This document shows, in pieces, positions 28,195 through 37,636 of a DNA stretch of 64,000 nt. Source of the stretch: Octadecabacter algicola (GTDB taxonomy: Bacteria; Pseudomonadota; Alphaproteobacteria; Rhodobacterales; Rhodobacteraceae); contig NZ_JAKGAR010000003.1 in the NCBI RefSeq assembly GCF_021532625.1, positions 186,001 to 250,000 on the forward strand, given 5' to 3'. Under the pieces are notes generated by a model. That model did no database searches. It was not told where the DNA came from and worked only from the letters and a program-made list of their open reading frames with translations. The position numbers were made by a program, and so were the translations under genes. Each line of letters begins with the position of its first letter. Positions within the stretch are counted from its first letter, which is position 1.

Positions 28195-28197
28195 AAC

Positions 28198-28228
28198 AAC
28201 AGGCGCCCTCAAGGGCGCCTGTTTTCGT
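28198..28228 (+). terminator. Intrinsic terminator after the NYN gene
   Basis: AACAGGCGCCCT (28198-28209) pairs perfectly with AGGGCGCCTGTT (28212-28223) and is followed by T-rich sequence. The A-rich left flank makes it usable on the minus strand too, where it would lie downstream of the convergent cytochrome c gene. Confidence 0.88.
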
Positions 28229-28262
28229 TTATACCAACGTCACAGAAGTTCCTTGGATATCA

Positions 28263-28736
28263 CTAGTTCTGCGCGGCAACCGCAGCATTCATCGCGTTGT
28301 GGCGCTCAACGATATCGCTGGGCCACGTGCTTTTGATGAACGCCATTACATTGCGAATTTCATCATCGCTTAAGATGCCTTCGTACCCAGCCATATCGCT
28401 TTCGTAACCATTACCGACAAGCACGGCAGTGCCAAATTTAACAATCTGAAACAACTGAACGTCAGGGTGGTGCCAAGTATGACCAGAGGCGTCGTGAGGA
28501 GGAGCAAGACTTCGACCATTTGAGCTTAAAGTACGCCAGTTCTCCTGCCCTTCAAGGTTCTCTCCATGGCAAGATGCACAATTGGTTGCATAGAGTTCAG
28601 CCCCTTGGGCCACGGCGGCTAAATCCTCATAAGCGAACAGGTTCACTTGTGAGAGAGTATCCTGTTCAGCTTCGGCCATGGTTGCGGCAAGGCCTACAGT
28701 AGCAGCAGTAAAAACTGTAAAAAATTTCGCGCTCAT
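28263..28736 (-). CDS. Monohaem c-type cytochrome
   Basis: A 157-aa periplasmic cytochrome. The signal peptide ends near AEA at about residue 23. The single haem-binding motif CASCHG sits after a helix with GAELYATNC, and several methionines follow, among them ESDMAGY, a likely axial ligand position, and the C-terminal helix IRNVMAFIKSTWP. It is a class I cytochrome of the kind found alone or as an accessory electron carrier. No oxidase or dehydrogenase gene is adjacent, so the partner is unknown. It is divergent from ispH. Confidence 0.9.
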   Translation of the reverse strand: MSAKFFTVFTAATVGLAATMAEAEQDTLSQVNLFAYEDLAAVAQGAELYATNCASCHGENLEGQENWRTLSSNGRSLAPPHDASGHTWHHPDVQLFQIVKFGTAVLVGNGYESDMAGYEGILSDDEIRNVMAFIKSTWPSDIVERHNAMNAAVAAQN

Positions 28737-28908
28737 TGTTCTCTCCAGATAATCACTTCGTTTCTACGAGGTTCCACCAAGGGGAAGGCAAGGCTTTTCG
28801 AGTATTACAGCAGCCGAACACGTTGGATTGCAGACTTTCTGCACGGGCTTGATCTGGACGTGCCAACGCTAAATGCTTACCTACTACGGTGGCAAGCAGG
28901 AGACTCCC

Positions 28909-29859
28909 ATGACCAAAGCCCCACTTACGTTATACCTAGCCGCGCCACGTGGGTTTTGTGCAGGTGTGGACCGTGCCATCAAGATCGTCGAGATGGCATT
29001 GGAAAAGTGGGGTGCCCCTGTCTTTGTCCGTCATGAAATCGTTCACAACAAATTCGTGGTAGATGATTTGCGCGACAAGGGCGCGGTCTTTGTCGAAGAG
29101 CTGGACGAATGCCCCGATGATCGTCCTGTCATCTTTTCAGCCCACGGCGTTCCCAAGGCAGTGCCTGCAGCCGCAGCCAAGCGCGAGATGGTCTTTGTTG
29201 ATGCCACATGCCCGCTGGTGTCAAAGGTCCATATTGAGGCCCAGCGCCACGCAGAGAACGGCTTACAAATGATCATGATCGGACATGCAGGCCACCCCGA
29301 AACCGTCGGCACGATGGGGCAACTGCCAGATGGCGAAGTTCTTTTAGTTGAGACGGTCGAAGACGTCGCAAAGGTCACACCACGCGATCCACTGCAGCTG
29401 GCTTTCGTCACACAAACGACCCTTTCGGTCGATGACACAACAGACATTGTCGCCGCTCTGAATACTCGTTTTCCAGCCATCGTTGGGCCACACAAGGAAG
29501 ACATCTGTTACGCAACAACCAATCGCCAAGAAGCTGTCAAAGCCATGGCCCCAAAAGCTGACGCGATGTTGGTTGTCGGCGCACCCAATTCCTCCAATTC
29601 GCAACGTCTGGTCGAGGTTGGTCGAAAAGCAGGTTGCTCCTATTCGCAACTCGTCATGCGGGCCGCCAACATTGACTGGCGCGCCTTGGACGGAATCACG
29701 AGCATCGGCATCACCGCCGGCGCATCCGCCCCCGAAGTGCTGATCAACGAGGTGATCGACGCGTTTAAGGATCGCTATGACGTAACCATTGAGCAGGTCG
29801 AAACCGCGGTCGAGAACGTGGAATTCAAAGTGCCACGCGTTCTGCGAGAGACAGCATGA
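28909..29859 (+). CDS. ispH: 4-hydroxy-3-methylbut-2-enyl diphosphate reductase
   Basis: A 316-aa iron-sulfur enzyme that carries out the last step of the non-mevalonate isoprenoid route. The N-terminus [17 protein letters not shown] holds the first cluster cysteine; others are in [12 protein letters not shown] and in [12 protein letters not shown]. The substrate-binding HEIVHN and [10 protein letters not shown] segments are intact. The ATG at 28909 has CAGGAG upstream; the longer frame upstream is not conserved. The downstream methyltransferase gene overlaps by 4 bp. Confidence 0.96.
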   Translation: MTKAPLTLYLAAPRGFCAGVDRAIKIVEMALEKWGAPVFVRHEIVHNKFVVDDLRDKGAVFVEELDECPDDRPVIFSAHGVPKAVPAAAAKREMVFVDATCPLVSKVHIEAQRHAENGLQMIMIGHAGHPETVGTMGQLPDGEVLLVETVEDVAKVTPRDPLQLAFVTQTTLSVDDTTDIVAALNTRFPAIVGPHKEDICYATTNRQEAVKAMAPKADAMLVVGAPNSSNSQRLVEVGRKAGCSYSQLVMRAANIDWRALDGITSIGITAGASAPEVLINEVIDAFKDRYDVTIEQVETAVENVEFKVPRVLRETA

Positions 29860-30455
29860 GTGCCGATAAAGAAACCTTAGATGTCTACAACGCCAAGGCT
29901 GCGGACTACGAAGCGCGGTTTGGCGGAGGCCACCCGAGTGCGCATCTGGACCGTTTTATTCATGGCGTGCCCAAAGGAGGCCGCGTACTGGACCTTGGTT
30001 GTGGGCCTGCGAGTTCGGCGGCCCATATGGCGGCGGCGGGACTGGTTGTTGAAGCGGTCGACGCGTCCGCCGAAATGGTGCGGATCGCTGCACAAAAGGA
30101 CGGCATTACGGCAAAACAAGCGGTGTTCGACGATCTGAACGCTGTGGACCATTACGACGGCATCTGGGCGAATTTTTCATTACTCCACGCCCCCCGAAAT
30201 GCCCTTCCGCGTCACTTCGCAAGCATCGCGGCGGCGCTCAAACCGCGGGGCATGTTCTTCATCGGAATGAAGACCGGGGAAGGCGAAACGCGCGACCACT
30301 TGGGCCGGCGCTATACATTTGTCACCCTCGACGAATTGCATGGCCTTATGCGTGACGCTGGTTTTGAGGTGCTTGGATTTGAAGAGGGCCAAGAAGCAGG
30401 AATGGCTGGAACGGTCGATCCTTTTGTAAACATGAGAGCCCAAAAAATTGCCTGA
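29856..30455 (+). CDS. Class I SAM-dependent methyltransferase
   Basis: A 199-aa methyltransferase. The SAM-binding motif I is [17 protein letters not shown] near residue 44, followed by the acidic [11 protein letters not shown] end of strand 2 and by [21 protein letters not shown]. The substrate is not known. It is coupled to ispH by an ATGA overlap, and its 3' end overlaps the rnhA start by 8 bp, so the three form an operon. Confidence 0.88.
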   Translation: MSADKETLDVYNAKAADYEARFGGGHPSAHLDRFIHGVPKGGRVLDLGCGPASSAAHMAAAGLVVEAVDASAEMVRIAAQKDGITAKQAVFDDLNAVDHYDGIWANFSLLHAPRNALPRHFASIAAALKPRGMFFIGMKTGEGETRDHLGRRYTFVTLDELHGLMRDAGFEVLGFEEGQEAGMAGTVDPFVNMRAQKIA

Positions 30456-30897
30456 ACTATTTGTTTACACAGACGGCGCGTGCAGCGGCAATCCCGGCCC
30501 CGGCGGCTGGGGCGCAGTATTGATTGCGCGCGATGGCGATACGGTTGTGAAAGAACGTGACCTTAAGGGCGGCGAAGCGCACACGACCAATAACCGCATG
30601 GAACTGCTGGCAGCGATCAATGCGCTTGAAACCTTATCGAACCCATCGAAACTTACGCTGGTGACCGACAGTTCCTACGTCAAAGACGGGATCACCAAAT
30701 GGATCTATGGCTGGAAGGCCAAGGGCTGGAAAAAGAAGGGCGGCGAGATCAAGAATATTGATCTTTGGCAACGCCTGGACGAAGCCCGCAATCGCCATGA
30801 CGTGACATGGGAATGGGTGAAGGGCCACGCAGGCCATCCAGAAAACGAACGAGCAGATGAATTGGCACGTGCTGGCATGGCGCCGTTCAAAGATTAG
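30448..30897 (+). CDS. rnhA: Ribonuclease HI
   Basis: A 149-aa RNase H that cuts RNA in RNA-DNA hybrids. Catalytic acidic residues are seen in [17 protein letters not shown] (Asp), [14 protein letters not shown] (Glu) and [14 protein letters not shown] (Asp), with the last one in [10 protein letters not shown]. The start is a TTG at 30448 reading [10 protein letters not shown], which fits the family exactly; no ATG or GTG is available nearby and the site overlaps the methyltransferase gene. The stop converges on fmt with a 4-bp overlap. Confidence 0.94.
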   Translation: MPELFVYTDGACSGNPGPGGWGAVLIARDGDTVVKERDLKGGEAHTTNNRMELLAAINALETLSNPSKLTLVTDSSYVKDGITKWIYGWKAKGWKKKGGEIKNIDLWQRLDEARNRHDVTWEWVKGHAGHPENERADELARAGMAPFKD

Positions 30898-31802
30898 TCA
30901 AATGCGGCAGGCGGCGTCCATCCCTTAAGGAGGTCGGCGGCCAAGGCGGGTTTCTTGCCTGCCTTTTGAAGTCGCAAGATTTCGAGTGATCCGGAGCCAG
31001 TCCCAACAAACAGTCTCCCCTCTGAGGCACTAATTGCCCCCTCACCGAGCGTCTCTGTCGCGATGCTAGCTTGAAGAAGCTTCATACGTTCTCCCGCGGC
31101 TTCGGACCAAGCGCCCGGAAAAGGTGACAGCCCATTGATCTGACGGACAATCTCATTTGCGGGGGATGTCCAGTCAATTCGGGCTTCGGCTTTGTCGATC
31201 TTGGATGCATATGTGACGCCATCGTCAGGCTGAGGATCGGGGGTCAGGTCCGTCAACGTCGCGAGAGCTTCGACGATGGAACTTGCCCCCAAGCTGCTCA
31301 GCCGATCATGTAAAGCGCCCGTTGTTTCATCCGTAGCAATGGCGATTTCGCGACGCAGCAGAACCGGTCCTGTATCCAGCCCCGCTTCCATCTGCATGAT
31401 ACAAACACCTGTCTTGGAATCGCCGGCCATTATCGCACGGTGAATTGGTGCAGCCCCTCGCCATCGCGGCAATAAAGACGCGTGAATGTTAAGGCAGCCC
31501 TTAGTGGGCGCATCCAGAACCTCTTGTGGCAGGATCAACCCGTAGGCGACAACAATGGCGATGTCCGCATTCAGCGCGGCAAACTCTGCCTGCGCGTCTT
31601 CGTTTCTAAGCGATACAGGATGACGGACATCCAAACCCAACTCTTCGGCCCGCGACTGAACGGGACTTGGCCGGTCTTTTTTGCCGCGCCCTGCGGGGCG
31701 GGGAGGTTGCGAATAAACAGCTGCGATCTCATGGCCTGCATCCACCAAGGCATCCAAGATTGGCACCGAAAAGTCGGGCGTTCCCATGAAAACTATGCGC
31801 AT
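30894..31802 (-). CDS. fmt: Methionyl-tRNA formyltransferase
   Basis: A 302-aa enzyme that formylates initiator Met-tRNA. The N-terminal [12 protein letters not shown], the catalytic Asn/His segment [22 protein letters not shown], and the [23 protein letters not shown] block are intact. A C-terminal OB-like domain is present. It follows three deformylase-family genes on the minus strand, so the addition and removal of the N-terminal formyl group are encoded together. Confidence 0.96.
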   Translation of the reverse strand: MRIVFMGTPDFSVPILDALVDAGHEIAAVYSQPPRPAGRGKKDRPSPVQSRAEELGLDVRHPVSLRNEDAQAEFAALNADIAIVVAYGLILPQEVLDAPTKGCLNIHASLLPRWRGAAPIHRAIMAGDSKTGVCIMQMEAGLDTGPVLLRREIAIATDETTGALHDRLSSLGASSIVEALATLTDLTPDPQPDDGVTYASKIDKAEARIDWTSPANEIVRQINGLSPFPGAWSEAAGERMKLLQASIATETLGEGAISASEGRLFVGTGSGSLEILRLQKAGKKPALAADLLKGWTPPAAFD

Positions 31803-31817
31803 CGTAATCCCCTTGGG

Positions 31818-32315
31818 TTAGCTGCCCAGCTTGCGGGCTTTCTTTATCAACATATCGCGTTTGGTGCGGCTTAGGTGATCGAAATACATCTTACCGTTTA
31901 AGTGATCGATTTGATGCTGAACGCTGGTGGCCCAGAGACCCACGAAATCTTTCGTTTCGACCTCACCCTGTTCGTTCATGAATTCGACGGTAACGGCACG
32001 CGGACGTTTGATCGTCGCAGACGCACCCGGCACATTTGGCGACGCTTCTTCATGGGCACGCAGTTCTTGAGACGCATGAAGAACTTTCGGGTTCGCCATC
32101 CGGACCGATTGGCCGCGCTTGTCGGAGGCATCGACCACCGCCAATTGCAGCGGAATACCCAGTTGCGGTGCAGCAAGCCCGACGCCGGGCATGGAATCCA
32201 TGGCTTCGATCATTTCTACCCAGATCGCACGAATTTCGTCTGTTACTACATCAACTTCGGCTGCTGGCGTGCGAAGGACTTTGGCAGGGTACGGGACAAA
32301 CGGTCTATGAGACAT
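31818..32315 (-). CDS. Peptide deformylase-like protein, predicted inactive
   Basis: A 165-aa deformylase homologue. Motif 1 GVGLAAPQLG is intact. Motif 2, normally EGCLS, reads EEASPNVPG, so the metal-binding Cys is Ser92. Motif 3, normally HEXXH, is HQIDH (134-138), so the catalytic Glu is Gln. Two of the essential residues are therefore missing while the fold seems conserved. It is the third of three tandem paralogs and the nearest to fmt. The ATG at 32313-32315 was chosen; the gene overlaps the previous one by 11 bp. It may bind formyl-peptides, regulate its paralogs or have a new role. Confidence 0.88.
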   Translation of the reverse strand: MSHRPFVPYPAKVLRTPAAEVDVVTDEIRAIWVEMIEAMDSMPGVGLAAPQLGIPLQLAVVDASDKRGQSVRMANPKVLHASQELRAHEEASPNVPGASATIKRPRAVTVEFMNEQGEVETKDFVGLWATSVQHQIDHLNGKMYFDHLSRTKRDMLIKKARKLGS

Positions 32316-32799
32316 AGGCGGCTTCCAATTCGGTACGAGCATCTGGCGTCTGGTGATCGAATATCACCGTGCCGTTAAGATGATCAAATTCGTGCTGGAT
32401 ACAACGTGCAAGCATTCCGTCGAACCACGCCGTTTCCGTCTGGCCGTCGCGGTTGGTCCAGCGCAATTGGACACGGTCAGGGCGGCTAACGGGCATGGGC
32501 AAGTCGGGTATCGAAAGGCACTGTTCATCCATATCGATGATGGCTTCGCTCGTGCTCAGCACGTCTGGGTTAACAAAGACTCGTGGATCACGTGGGCCTT
32601 CTTTCCACGTCACATCAACGACGAAAACACGTTTCAACGCGCCAATCTGCGGCGCGGCTAGTCCACGTCCATTTGCTGCGTACATCGTATCGAAAAGGTC
32701 ATCGATCAACGCTCCAGTACTAAGATCATGCACATCAACGGCCGCACAGACCTGTGACAATACGGCGTCCGGCCAAAGACGGACGTTACGCGTTACCAC
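32305..32799 (-). CDS. Peptide deformylase, second paralog
   Basis: A 164-aa deformylase. Motif 1 is GRGLAAPQIG; motif 2 is EQCLS with metal ligand Cys94 and Gln in place of Gly; motif 3 is HEFDH (136-140) with the catalytic Glu137. All metal ligands are present, so it may be active. It starts with GTG and overlaps the end of the first paralog by 14 bp. It may have another specificity because the Gly to Gln change lies beside the metal site. Confidence 0.9.
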   Translation of the reverse strand: MVTRNVRLWPDAVLSQVCAAVDVHDLSTGALIDDLFDTMYAANGRGLAAPQIGALKRVFVVDVTWKEGPRDPRVFVNPDVLSTSEAIIDMDEQCLSIPDLPMPVSRPDRVQLRWTNRDGQTETAWFDGMLARCIQHEFDHLNGTVIFDHQTPDARTELEAAYVS

Positions 32800-33313
32800 G
32801 TGCGATCTCGCGTTTCAGTTTTTGCATCTTGCGGGTGATCATCTGACGCTTGAGCGGTTTCAGGTAGTCGATAAACAATTTGCCGTTCAAATGATCGATT
32901 TCGTGCTGCACACAGGTCGCCCAGAGCCCGTCAAACTCTTCCTGAACTTTCTTGCCGCTAATATCCGTCCATTCGACTTTCACAATCGCGGGGCGTTCCA
33001 CCTCGGCGTATTGATCAGGAATACTCAGGCATCCCTCGTCGTAGACGTTGGTTTCTTCCGAGCTTTCGATAACCGTAGGGTTGATCAGCACCATTGGTTC
33101 TGGCGTCGCGTTTTCTTCTTTGACGCAATCCATGACCAACATCCGCTTCATTATGCCCAGCTGGGGCGCGGCTAAACCAATGCCCGGCGCGTCATACATG
33201 GTCTCAAGCATATCATCGGCCAAAGCGGCCAGATCGCCGTTGAATTCAGCAACGGGCGTAGCGGTCGCTTTTAGGCGCGGGTCGGGGTGGATCAAGATGG
33301 AGCGTACTGTCAT
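32786..33313 (-). CDS. def: Peptide deformylase, canonical paralog
   Basis: A 175-aa iron-dependent deformylase that removes the N-terminal formyl group from nascent proteins. GIGLAAPQLG, EGCLS (Cys95) and HEIDH (137-141) are all canonical, so this is the likely main housekeeping enzyme. The ATG at 33313 begins MTVRSILIHPDPRL, as in the family. It is the first gene of the minus-strand def-def-def-fmt operon and is divergent from the PatB-type gene across 118 bp. Confidence 0.95.
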   Translation of the reverse strand: MTVRSILIHPDPRLKATATPVAEFNGDLAALADDMLETMYDAPGIGLAAPQLGIMKRMLVMDCVKEENATPEPMVLINPTVIESSEETNVYDEGCLSIPDQYAEVERPAIVKVEWTDISGKKVQEEFDGLWATCVQHEIDHLNGKLFIDYLKPLKRQMITRKMQKLKREIARGNA

Positions 33314-33431
33314 GGGACGCCATGTAAGACTTCGGCTTCAATTGCGCAACATCTCCAGCGGTTCATTCCACCATACAAGGGCTTGCACCTGCGCCACATG
33401 GCGATAGCTTGGCCAAAACAGGAGACTTCAT

Positions 33432-34598
33432 ATGGATTTTGACACCCCTATCAACCGCCGCGGAACTCATTGCATCAAATGGGATGGGATGGAGCCAATC
33501 TACGGCGTGGATGCCAACGACGGTATCGCGATGTGGGTGGCAGATATGGAGTTCAAGCCGCCTCAATGTGTGCAAGACGCCATTCAGGCCATGCACGACC
33601 ACGGTATTTACGGCTATTTTGGCGATGATACCGAATACCTTGCCGCTATTCAGTGGTGGATGAAGACACGCCATAACTGGCACATCGATCCGTCTTGGAT
33701 TTTCACCACCCATGGTTTGGTGAACGGAACGGGGATGTGTGTTGATGCATTCACTGCGCCCGGGGACGGGGTCGTCTTGTTCACGCCTGTCTATCACGCC
33801 TTCGCTAAGGTGATTAACGCGGCTGGCCGACAGGTTATTGAATGCCCCCTTGTGAACAACGGTGGGCGATACGAGTTCGATTTCGACGCCTATGATGCGC
33901 AAATGACCGGCAATGAGCGTATGGTTATCTTGTGTTCACCTCATAACCCAGGTGGGCGAGTCTGGACCAAGGGCGAATTGCAGGCAGTCGCCTCATTTGC
34001 GAAACGTCATGATCTGTTGCTGGTGTCGGATGAGATCCACCACGACCTGACTTTTGGTGCAAAACATACCCCGATGGCGCACATCGAAGGGATCGAGGAC
34101 CGCTTGGTCACAATGACGGCGACCACAAAGACGTTCAACATCGCTGGATCCCATTCGGGCAATGTGATCATCGAAGACCCCGATCTGCGGGCCCAATTTG
34201 CGGGCCGGATGGCAGCACTAGGCCTTTCCCCGAACAGCTTTGGCCTATTCATGGCAACAGCCGCTTATTCACCTGAAGGCGCTGCATGGGTAGATGAACT
34301 TCGCAGTTACTTGGATGGCAATCGCAAGCTGTTTGATGACGCCGTCAATGCGATCCCGGGGCTAGCATCTATGCCCTTGGAATCGACCTACCTCGCTTGG
34401 GTGGATTTCAGCGGAACAGGCATGTCACGCGAGGACTTTACCCAGCGCGTTGAACGGGATGCAAGAATCGCGGCAAACCACGGCCCAACTTTTGGCGGAG
34501 GCGGCGAAAGCTTCTTACGGTTCAACTTCGCAGCGCCCCGCGCACAAGTGCAAGAGGCTGTGGATCGATTGGCCAAAGCGTTTGGCGATTTGCAGTAA
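33432..34598 (+). CDS. MalY/PatB family PLP-dependent C-S lyase
   Basis: A 388-aa aminotransferase-fold enzyme of the MalY/PatB group, which usually cleaves cystathionine or cysteine S-conjugates. Features are the N-terminal HCIKWDGM region with WVADMEFKPP, LCSPHNPGGRVW, SDEIHHDLTF and the PLP-lysine in TATTKTFNIAGSHSGN, ending with RFNFAAPR. The start codon is ATG at 33432 with AGGAG upstream. It ends directly against the convergent hypothetical gene. Cystathionine beta-lyase is the most likely activity. Confidence 0.9.
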   Translation: MDFDTPINRRGTHCIKWDGMEPIYGVDANDGIAMWVADMEFKPPQCVQDAIQAMHDHGIYGYFGDDTEYLAAIQWWMKTRHNWHIDPSWIFTTHGLVNGTGMCVDAFTAPGDGVVLFTPVYHAFAKVINAAGRQVIECPLVNNGGRYEFDFDAYDAQMTGNERMVILCSPHNPGGRVWTKGELQAVASFAKRHDLLLVSDEIHHDLTFGAKHTPMAHIEGIEDRLVTMTATTKTFNIAGSHSGNVIIEDPDLRAQFAGRMAALGLSPNSFGLFMATAAYSPEGAAWVDELRSYLDGNRKLFDDAVNAIPGLASMPLESTYLAWVDFSGTGMSREDFTQRVERDARIAANHGPTFGGGGESFLRFNFAAPRAQVQEAVDRLAKAFGDLQ

Positions 34599-34946
34599 CT
34601 AGCGGCCCAAAAGGGCAATTGGCGCGTCTTTCTTGCGTTCAAAATCAAGCGGCGCGCCATCACTGGCCGCCGTATTGCGCTTGAACTCATAGACCATTTG
34701 TTTGCCGTCTTCTGCTGCCGCAACGATCAGGCATTGGCTGATATGACGCCCGCCATCAAAAACATCAACCAAACCACGCAGCTTTGGAGCGTCTTCCAAA
34801 TCAAGCGCAAAACCTGAGTTGGTCATCCGTTCAATCCGATAGCTTTTTCCATTCACCTCAACCCGAAGACGAGTCTTTTTGGCAGCAGCTTTAGACTGAG
34901 CGGCATGAAGCTCATTCCAAATCGATTGAGGCAGTGATTCCAGCAT
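34599..34946 (-). CDS. Conserved protein of unknown function
   Basis: A 115-aa protein I do not recognise. The first third is helical and Lys/Ala-rich (SIWNELHAAQSKAAAKKT), followed by a beta-rich part (RLRVEVNGKSYRIERM, SGFALDLEDAPKLRGLVDVFDGGRHISQCLIV). The strand pattern could suit a PilZ-like barrel, but the RxxxR and DxSxxG motifs are not there. The ATG at 34944-34946 has GGAG 7 bases ahead; a second ATG three codons upstream is possible. It is adjacent to, and convergent with, the PatB-type gene. Confidence 0.68.
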   Translation of the reverse strand: MLESLPQSIWNELHAAQSKAAAKKTRLRVEVNGKSYRIERMTNSGFALDLEDAPKLRGLVDVFDGGRHISQCLIVAAAEDGKQMVYEFKRNTAASDGAPLDFERKKDAPIALLGR

Positions 34947-35029
34947 TTTAGTCTCCATCCAGTGGCGCAAAGGATGGCGCATTTATCGTTACCGTCAAGT
35001 TAACCTTCCGCCGCGCTGCGGCATCCGCG

Positions 35030-35797
35030 CTATGCTTTTGCTTTGGGCCTTAGCACATGGGGTTTGGCGGCATCGTACAAAGCGGAGTCAGGGAACCCGT
35101 TATCTTGCGCGAGTGCTGGCCCCAAGAGAATCAGTGCTGTTCGGGTGATCTTTGCGTCCCGTGCTTTGGCGCGAATATCTGACAAGGTTCCACGGATGAT
35201 CAATTGATCCGGCCAGCCCACGCGGTAGATCACAGCGGCAGGACAATCAGCCCCGTAATGAGGGATCAGCTGACGTTCAATTTCACGTAGCGCGCGGATG
35301 CCTAGGTGGATCGCCAGCGTTGTTCCAGTGCGGCCAAAGTTACCAAGCGTTTCCCCCGCGGGCATACCCGTCGATTTCATGGACATGCGGGTCAAGACGA
35401 TAGATTGCGCCACTTCTGGCACGGTCAATTCTTGGCCCAACGCCGCAGCCGCCGCTGTATAGGCAGGAACGCCAGGGATGATTTCGTAGTCGATCCCGTC
35501 AGCCTTTAGGCGACGAATTTGTTCCGCGATGGCTCCATAAAGCGACGGATCACCAGAATGCACACGCGCAACGTCTTGGCCCTTGACGTGTGCTTTGACG
35601 ATTTCAGCATGGGTTTCATCAAGGTGCATGGGAGCTGTATCCATAACCAACGCCCCCTCGGGCGCGATGGAAACCACTTGTTCGGGAACCAGTGAGCCCG
35701 CGTAAAGGCAAACGGGGCAGGCCTTGATCAAGCGCGCGGCCTTTAGAGTCAGAAGTTCAGGGTCACCCGGCCCTGCGCCGATGAAGTAAACGGTCAT
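35030..35797 (-). CDS. cobM: Precorrin-4 C(11)-methyltransferase
   Basis: A 255-aa SAM-dependent corrin methyltransferase. The fold signatures are VYFIGAGPGDPELLTLKAARLI at the start and VHSGDPSLYGAI in the middle, followed by IIPGVPAYTAAAAALGQELTVPEVAQSIVLTR, which is typical of CobM/CbiF. It methylates C11 of precorrin-4. It starts right after the stop of the CbiG-CobJ gene (TAAATG), so they are coupled. Confidence 0.94.
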   Translation of the reverse strand: MTVYFIGAGPGDPELLTLKAARLIKACPVCLYAGSLVPEQVVSIAPEGALVMDTAPMHLDETHAEIVKAHVKGQDVARVHSGDPSLYGAIAEQIRRLKADGIDYEIIPGVPAYTAAAAALGQELTVPEVAQSIVLTRMSMKSTGMPAGETLGNFGRTGTTLAIHLGIRALREIERQLIPHYGADCPAAVIYRVGWPDQLIIRGTLSDIRAKARDAKITRTALILLGPALAQDNGFPDSALYDAAKPHVLRPKAKA

Positions 35798-37636
35798 TTA
35801 TGCAGTCTCCGGTTCGTAGGGGTCATGGCGTTTATCTGTAAGGTCGCCGTCAATCTTGCGGGCATAGCCACGCGGGGTGAACATTCGCGGCCCCTCGCCC
35901 AATTGTGCAAGGCGCGAGTTGGAGGACCCGATCAGGACGACCGTCAGCATGTCGACCTCATCCACCTCAAGCTCATCCAAACGACGATATCGGACGAGCT
36001 CCGTTGGGCGGCCAAGGTTAGACGCGAGCATCACAGGGGTATCTGCGGGGCGGTGTTGCAGCAGGATGTCACGGGCTTCGGCCAATAAGGTGCGACGGGT
36101 TTTAGAAACAGGGTTATAGAAAGCGATCACAAAGTCACCCTGTGCAGCGGCATTCAAGCGGCGGATGATGTCATCGCGCGGCGTAAGAAGGTCAGACAAG
36201 CTGATCGTGCAGAAGTCATGACCAAGGGGTGCACCAGCGCGAGCGGCCGCACCTTGTAGGGCAGACACACCGGGGGAACAGACAACTTCCACGCAACGGG
36301 CAGCATCGCTGACGCCTTCCTCGTTTTCGGCACGATCCAGAAGTTCAAACACCAAAGCACCCATCGCGTAGATGCCTGCGTCACCGGAACACACAAGGGC
36401 AACATTCTTGCCAAGTGCTGCCTGCTCCAATGCATATCGACAACGCGCTTCTTCGCCGCCAAGAGGGAAGTCTGACCGTGTCTTGCCGGCAGCCAATGGG
36501 CCGAGCAGATCAATATATAATCCGTAACCAACCAATTCTTCGGCGTCCGCAACAAGGCGAGACACTTCCGGCGTGCGCCATGCCGCCTGCCCCGGCCCGA
36601 TGCCGACAACAGACAACCGCCCACGAGACCGGCCTTTTAGATCCGTGATAGGTTCATGCGCTTTGGCGATTGCACAGGTCGTCGTAGCGGTTTTGGTTTT
36701 TTCGACGTGCAACGTGGCGTCTGGCCCAGCCGCGGCGAGGGCAGCCCCTTCTGACACACCACTGGTTCCAACCTCGGCCAAGACCACATCAGACGGATTG
36801 GCGAGGCGCGGCGTTTCGGCGTTCAGCTCGTCCGCCGTGAAGACGCGGAGCGGCGCACCAAGACGCTTGGCCGCTTGAATGATTGCTGGCTCATCGGCCT
36901 TCAGGTCAATCGATGCAACGCAGGCGATGGCACCCTGCGCAATGTTGTTGCTTTGCAGGACACCCTCGATATGGGTCCACAAATCGTCTGGGTCGGCATT
37001 GCGCGCACAACCCAACCCAAGAGTGAAGTGTTGCGGGTGATATACAAGGCGCGTGTCGCTGCCTTGTTTTGGCGCATCCGTTACGCAAAGTTCGACGGCG
37101 TCTCCATCAGGCAGCTGTGCATCAAAGATCGCGTCGCCGGGCCATGTCACGCCGCCACCAGAAAGTAGTGTTGCCATGACTGATTTCGCATCTTGAGGGT
37201 TTTGGAGGCGATAGCCCAGCGGCGGTTCATCCAGCGCAACGCCCAAAGCTACGTCCCCAGCGGTCGTCACGGCTGCGGTTCCCTCTAAGGTTTCTGCGAT
37301 CTGTTTAGCCAAACGGTTTGCGCCACGATGCCCGCCCAGCAGCGGGACGATCACCTTACCATCGTCGGACACCGAAATGACTGGTGGTTCGGTGGTTTTA
37401 TCGTTGAGTTGTGAGGCCACACCACGGATCAGAATGCCCGATGCACAAACGCCGACTATCGGGGTCCCTGCCGCAAACAAATCACGGGTGTGATCAAGGG
37501 CGTTGGCGAAGAAAGCATCCGCAACGTCCACCCGACCCTCACGGCCATGGACAGCGCAATTCAGCGCCTTGGCGATCGCATGTGCGGTAGGTTCACCGGA
37601 TTTCGACAAAGCGAGAACGACTGGAGTTAGAGCCAC
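35798..37636 (-). CDS. cobJ: CbiG-CobJ fusion: cobalamin ring enzyme
   Basis: A 612-aa fusion. Residues about 1-340 are CbiG-like: the N-terminal domain has VGVCASGILIRGVA and VSVSDDGKVIVPLLGGHRGAN (conserved GGHxGAN), followed by a CobE/CbiG C-terminal domain (LGLGCARNADPDDLW). Residues about 340-612 are precorrin-3B C(17)-methyltransferase, with SVVGIGPGQAAWRTPE, VCSGDAGIYAMGALVFELL and GHDFCTISLSDLLTP, plus MLTVVLIGSS near the end. CbiG opens the ring in the anaerobic route; CobJ does ring contraction with CobG or CobZ in the aerobic route. The start is a GTG overlapping cobI by 10 bp. Confidence 0.92.
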   Translation of the reverse strand: MALTPVVLALSKSGEPTAHAIAKALNCAVHGREGRVDVADAFFANALDHTRDLFAAGTPIVGVCASGILIRGVASQLNDKTTEPPVISVSDDGKVIVPLLGGHRGANRLAKQIAETLEGTAAVTTAGDVALGVALDEPPLGYRLQNPQDAKSVMATLLSGGGVTWPGDAIFDAQLPDGDAVELCVTDAPKQGSDTRLVYHPQHFTLGLGCARNADPDDLWTHIEGVLQSNNIAQGAIACVASIDLKADEPAIIQAAKRLGAPLRVFTADELNAETPRLANPSDVVLAEVGTSGVSEGAALAAAGPDATLHVEKTKTATTTCAIAKAHEPITDLKGRSRGRLSVVGIGPGQAAWRTPEVSRLVADAEELVGYGLYIDLLGPLAAGKTRSDFPLGGEEARCRYALEQAALGKNVALVCSGDAGIYAMGALVFELLDRAENEEGVSDAARCVEVVCSPGVSALQGAAARAGAPLGHDFCTISLSDLLTPRDDIIRRLNAAAQGDFVIAFYNPVSKTRRTLLAEARDILLQHRPADTPVMLASNLGRPTELVRYRRLDELEVDEVDMLTVVLIGSSNSRLAQLGEGPRMFTPRGYARKIDGDLTDKRHDPYEPETA

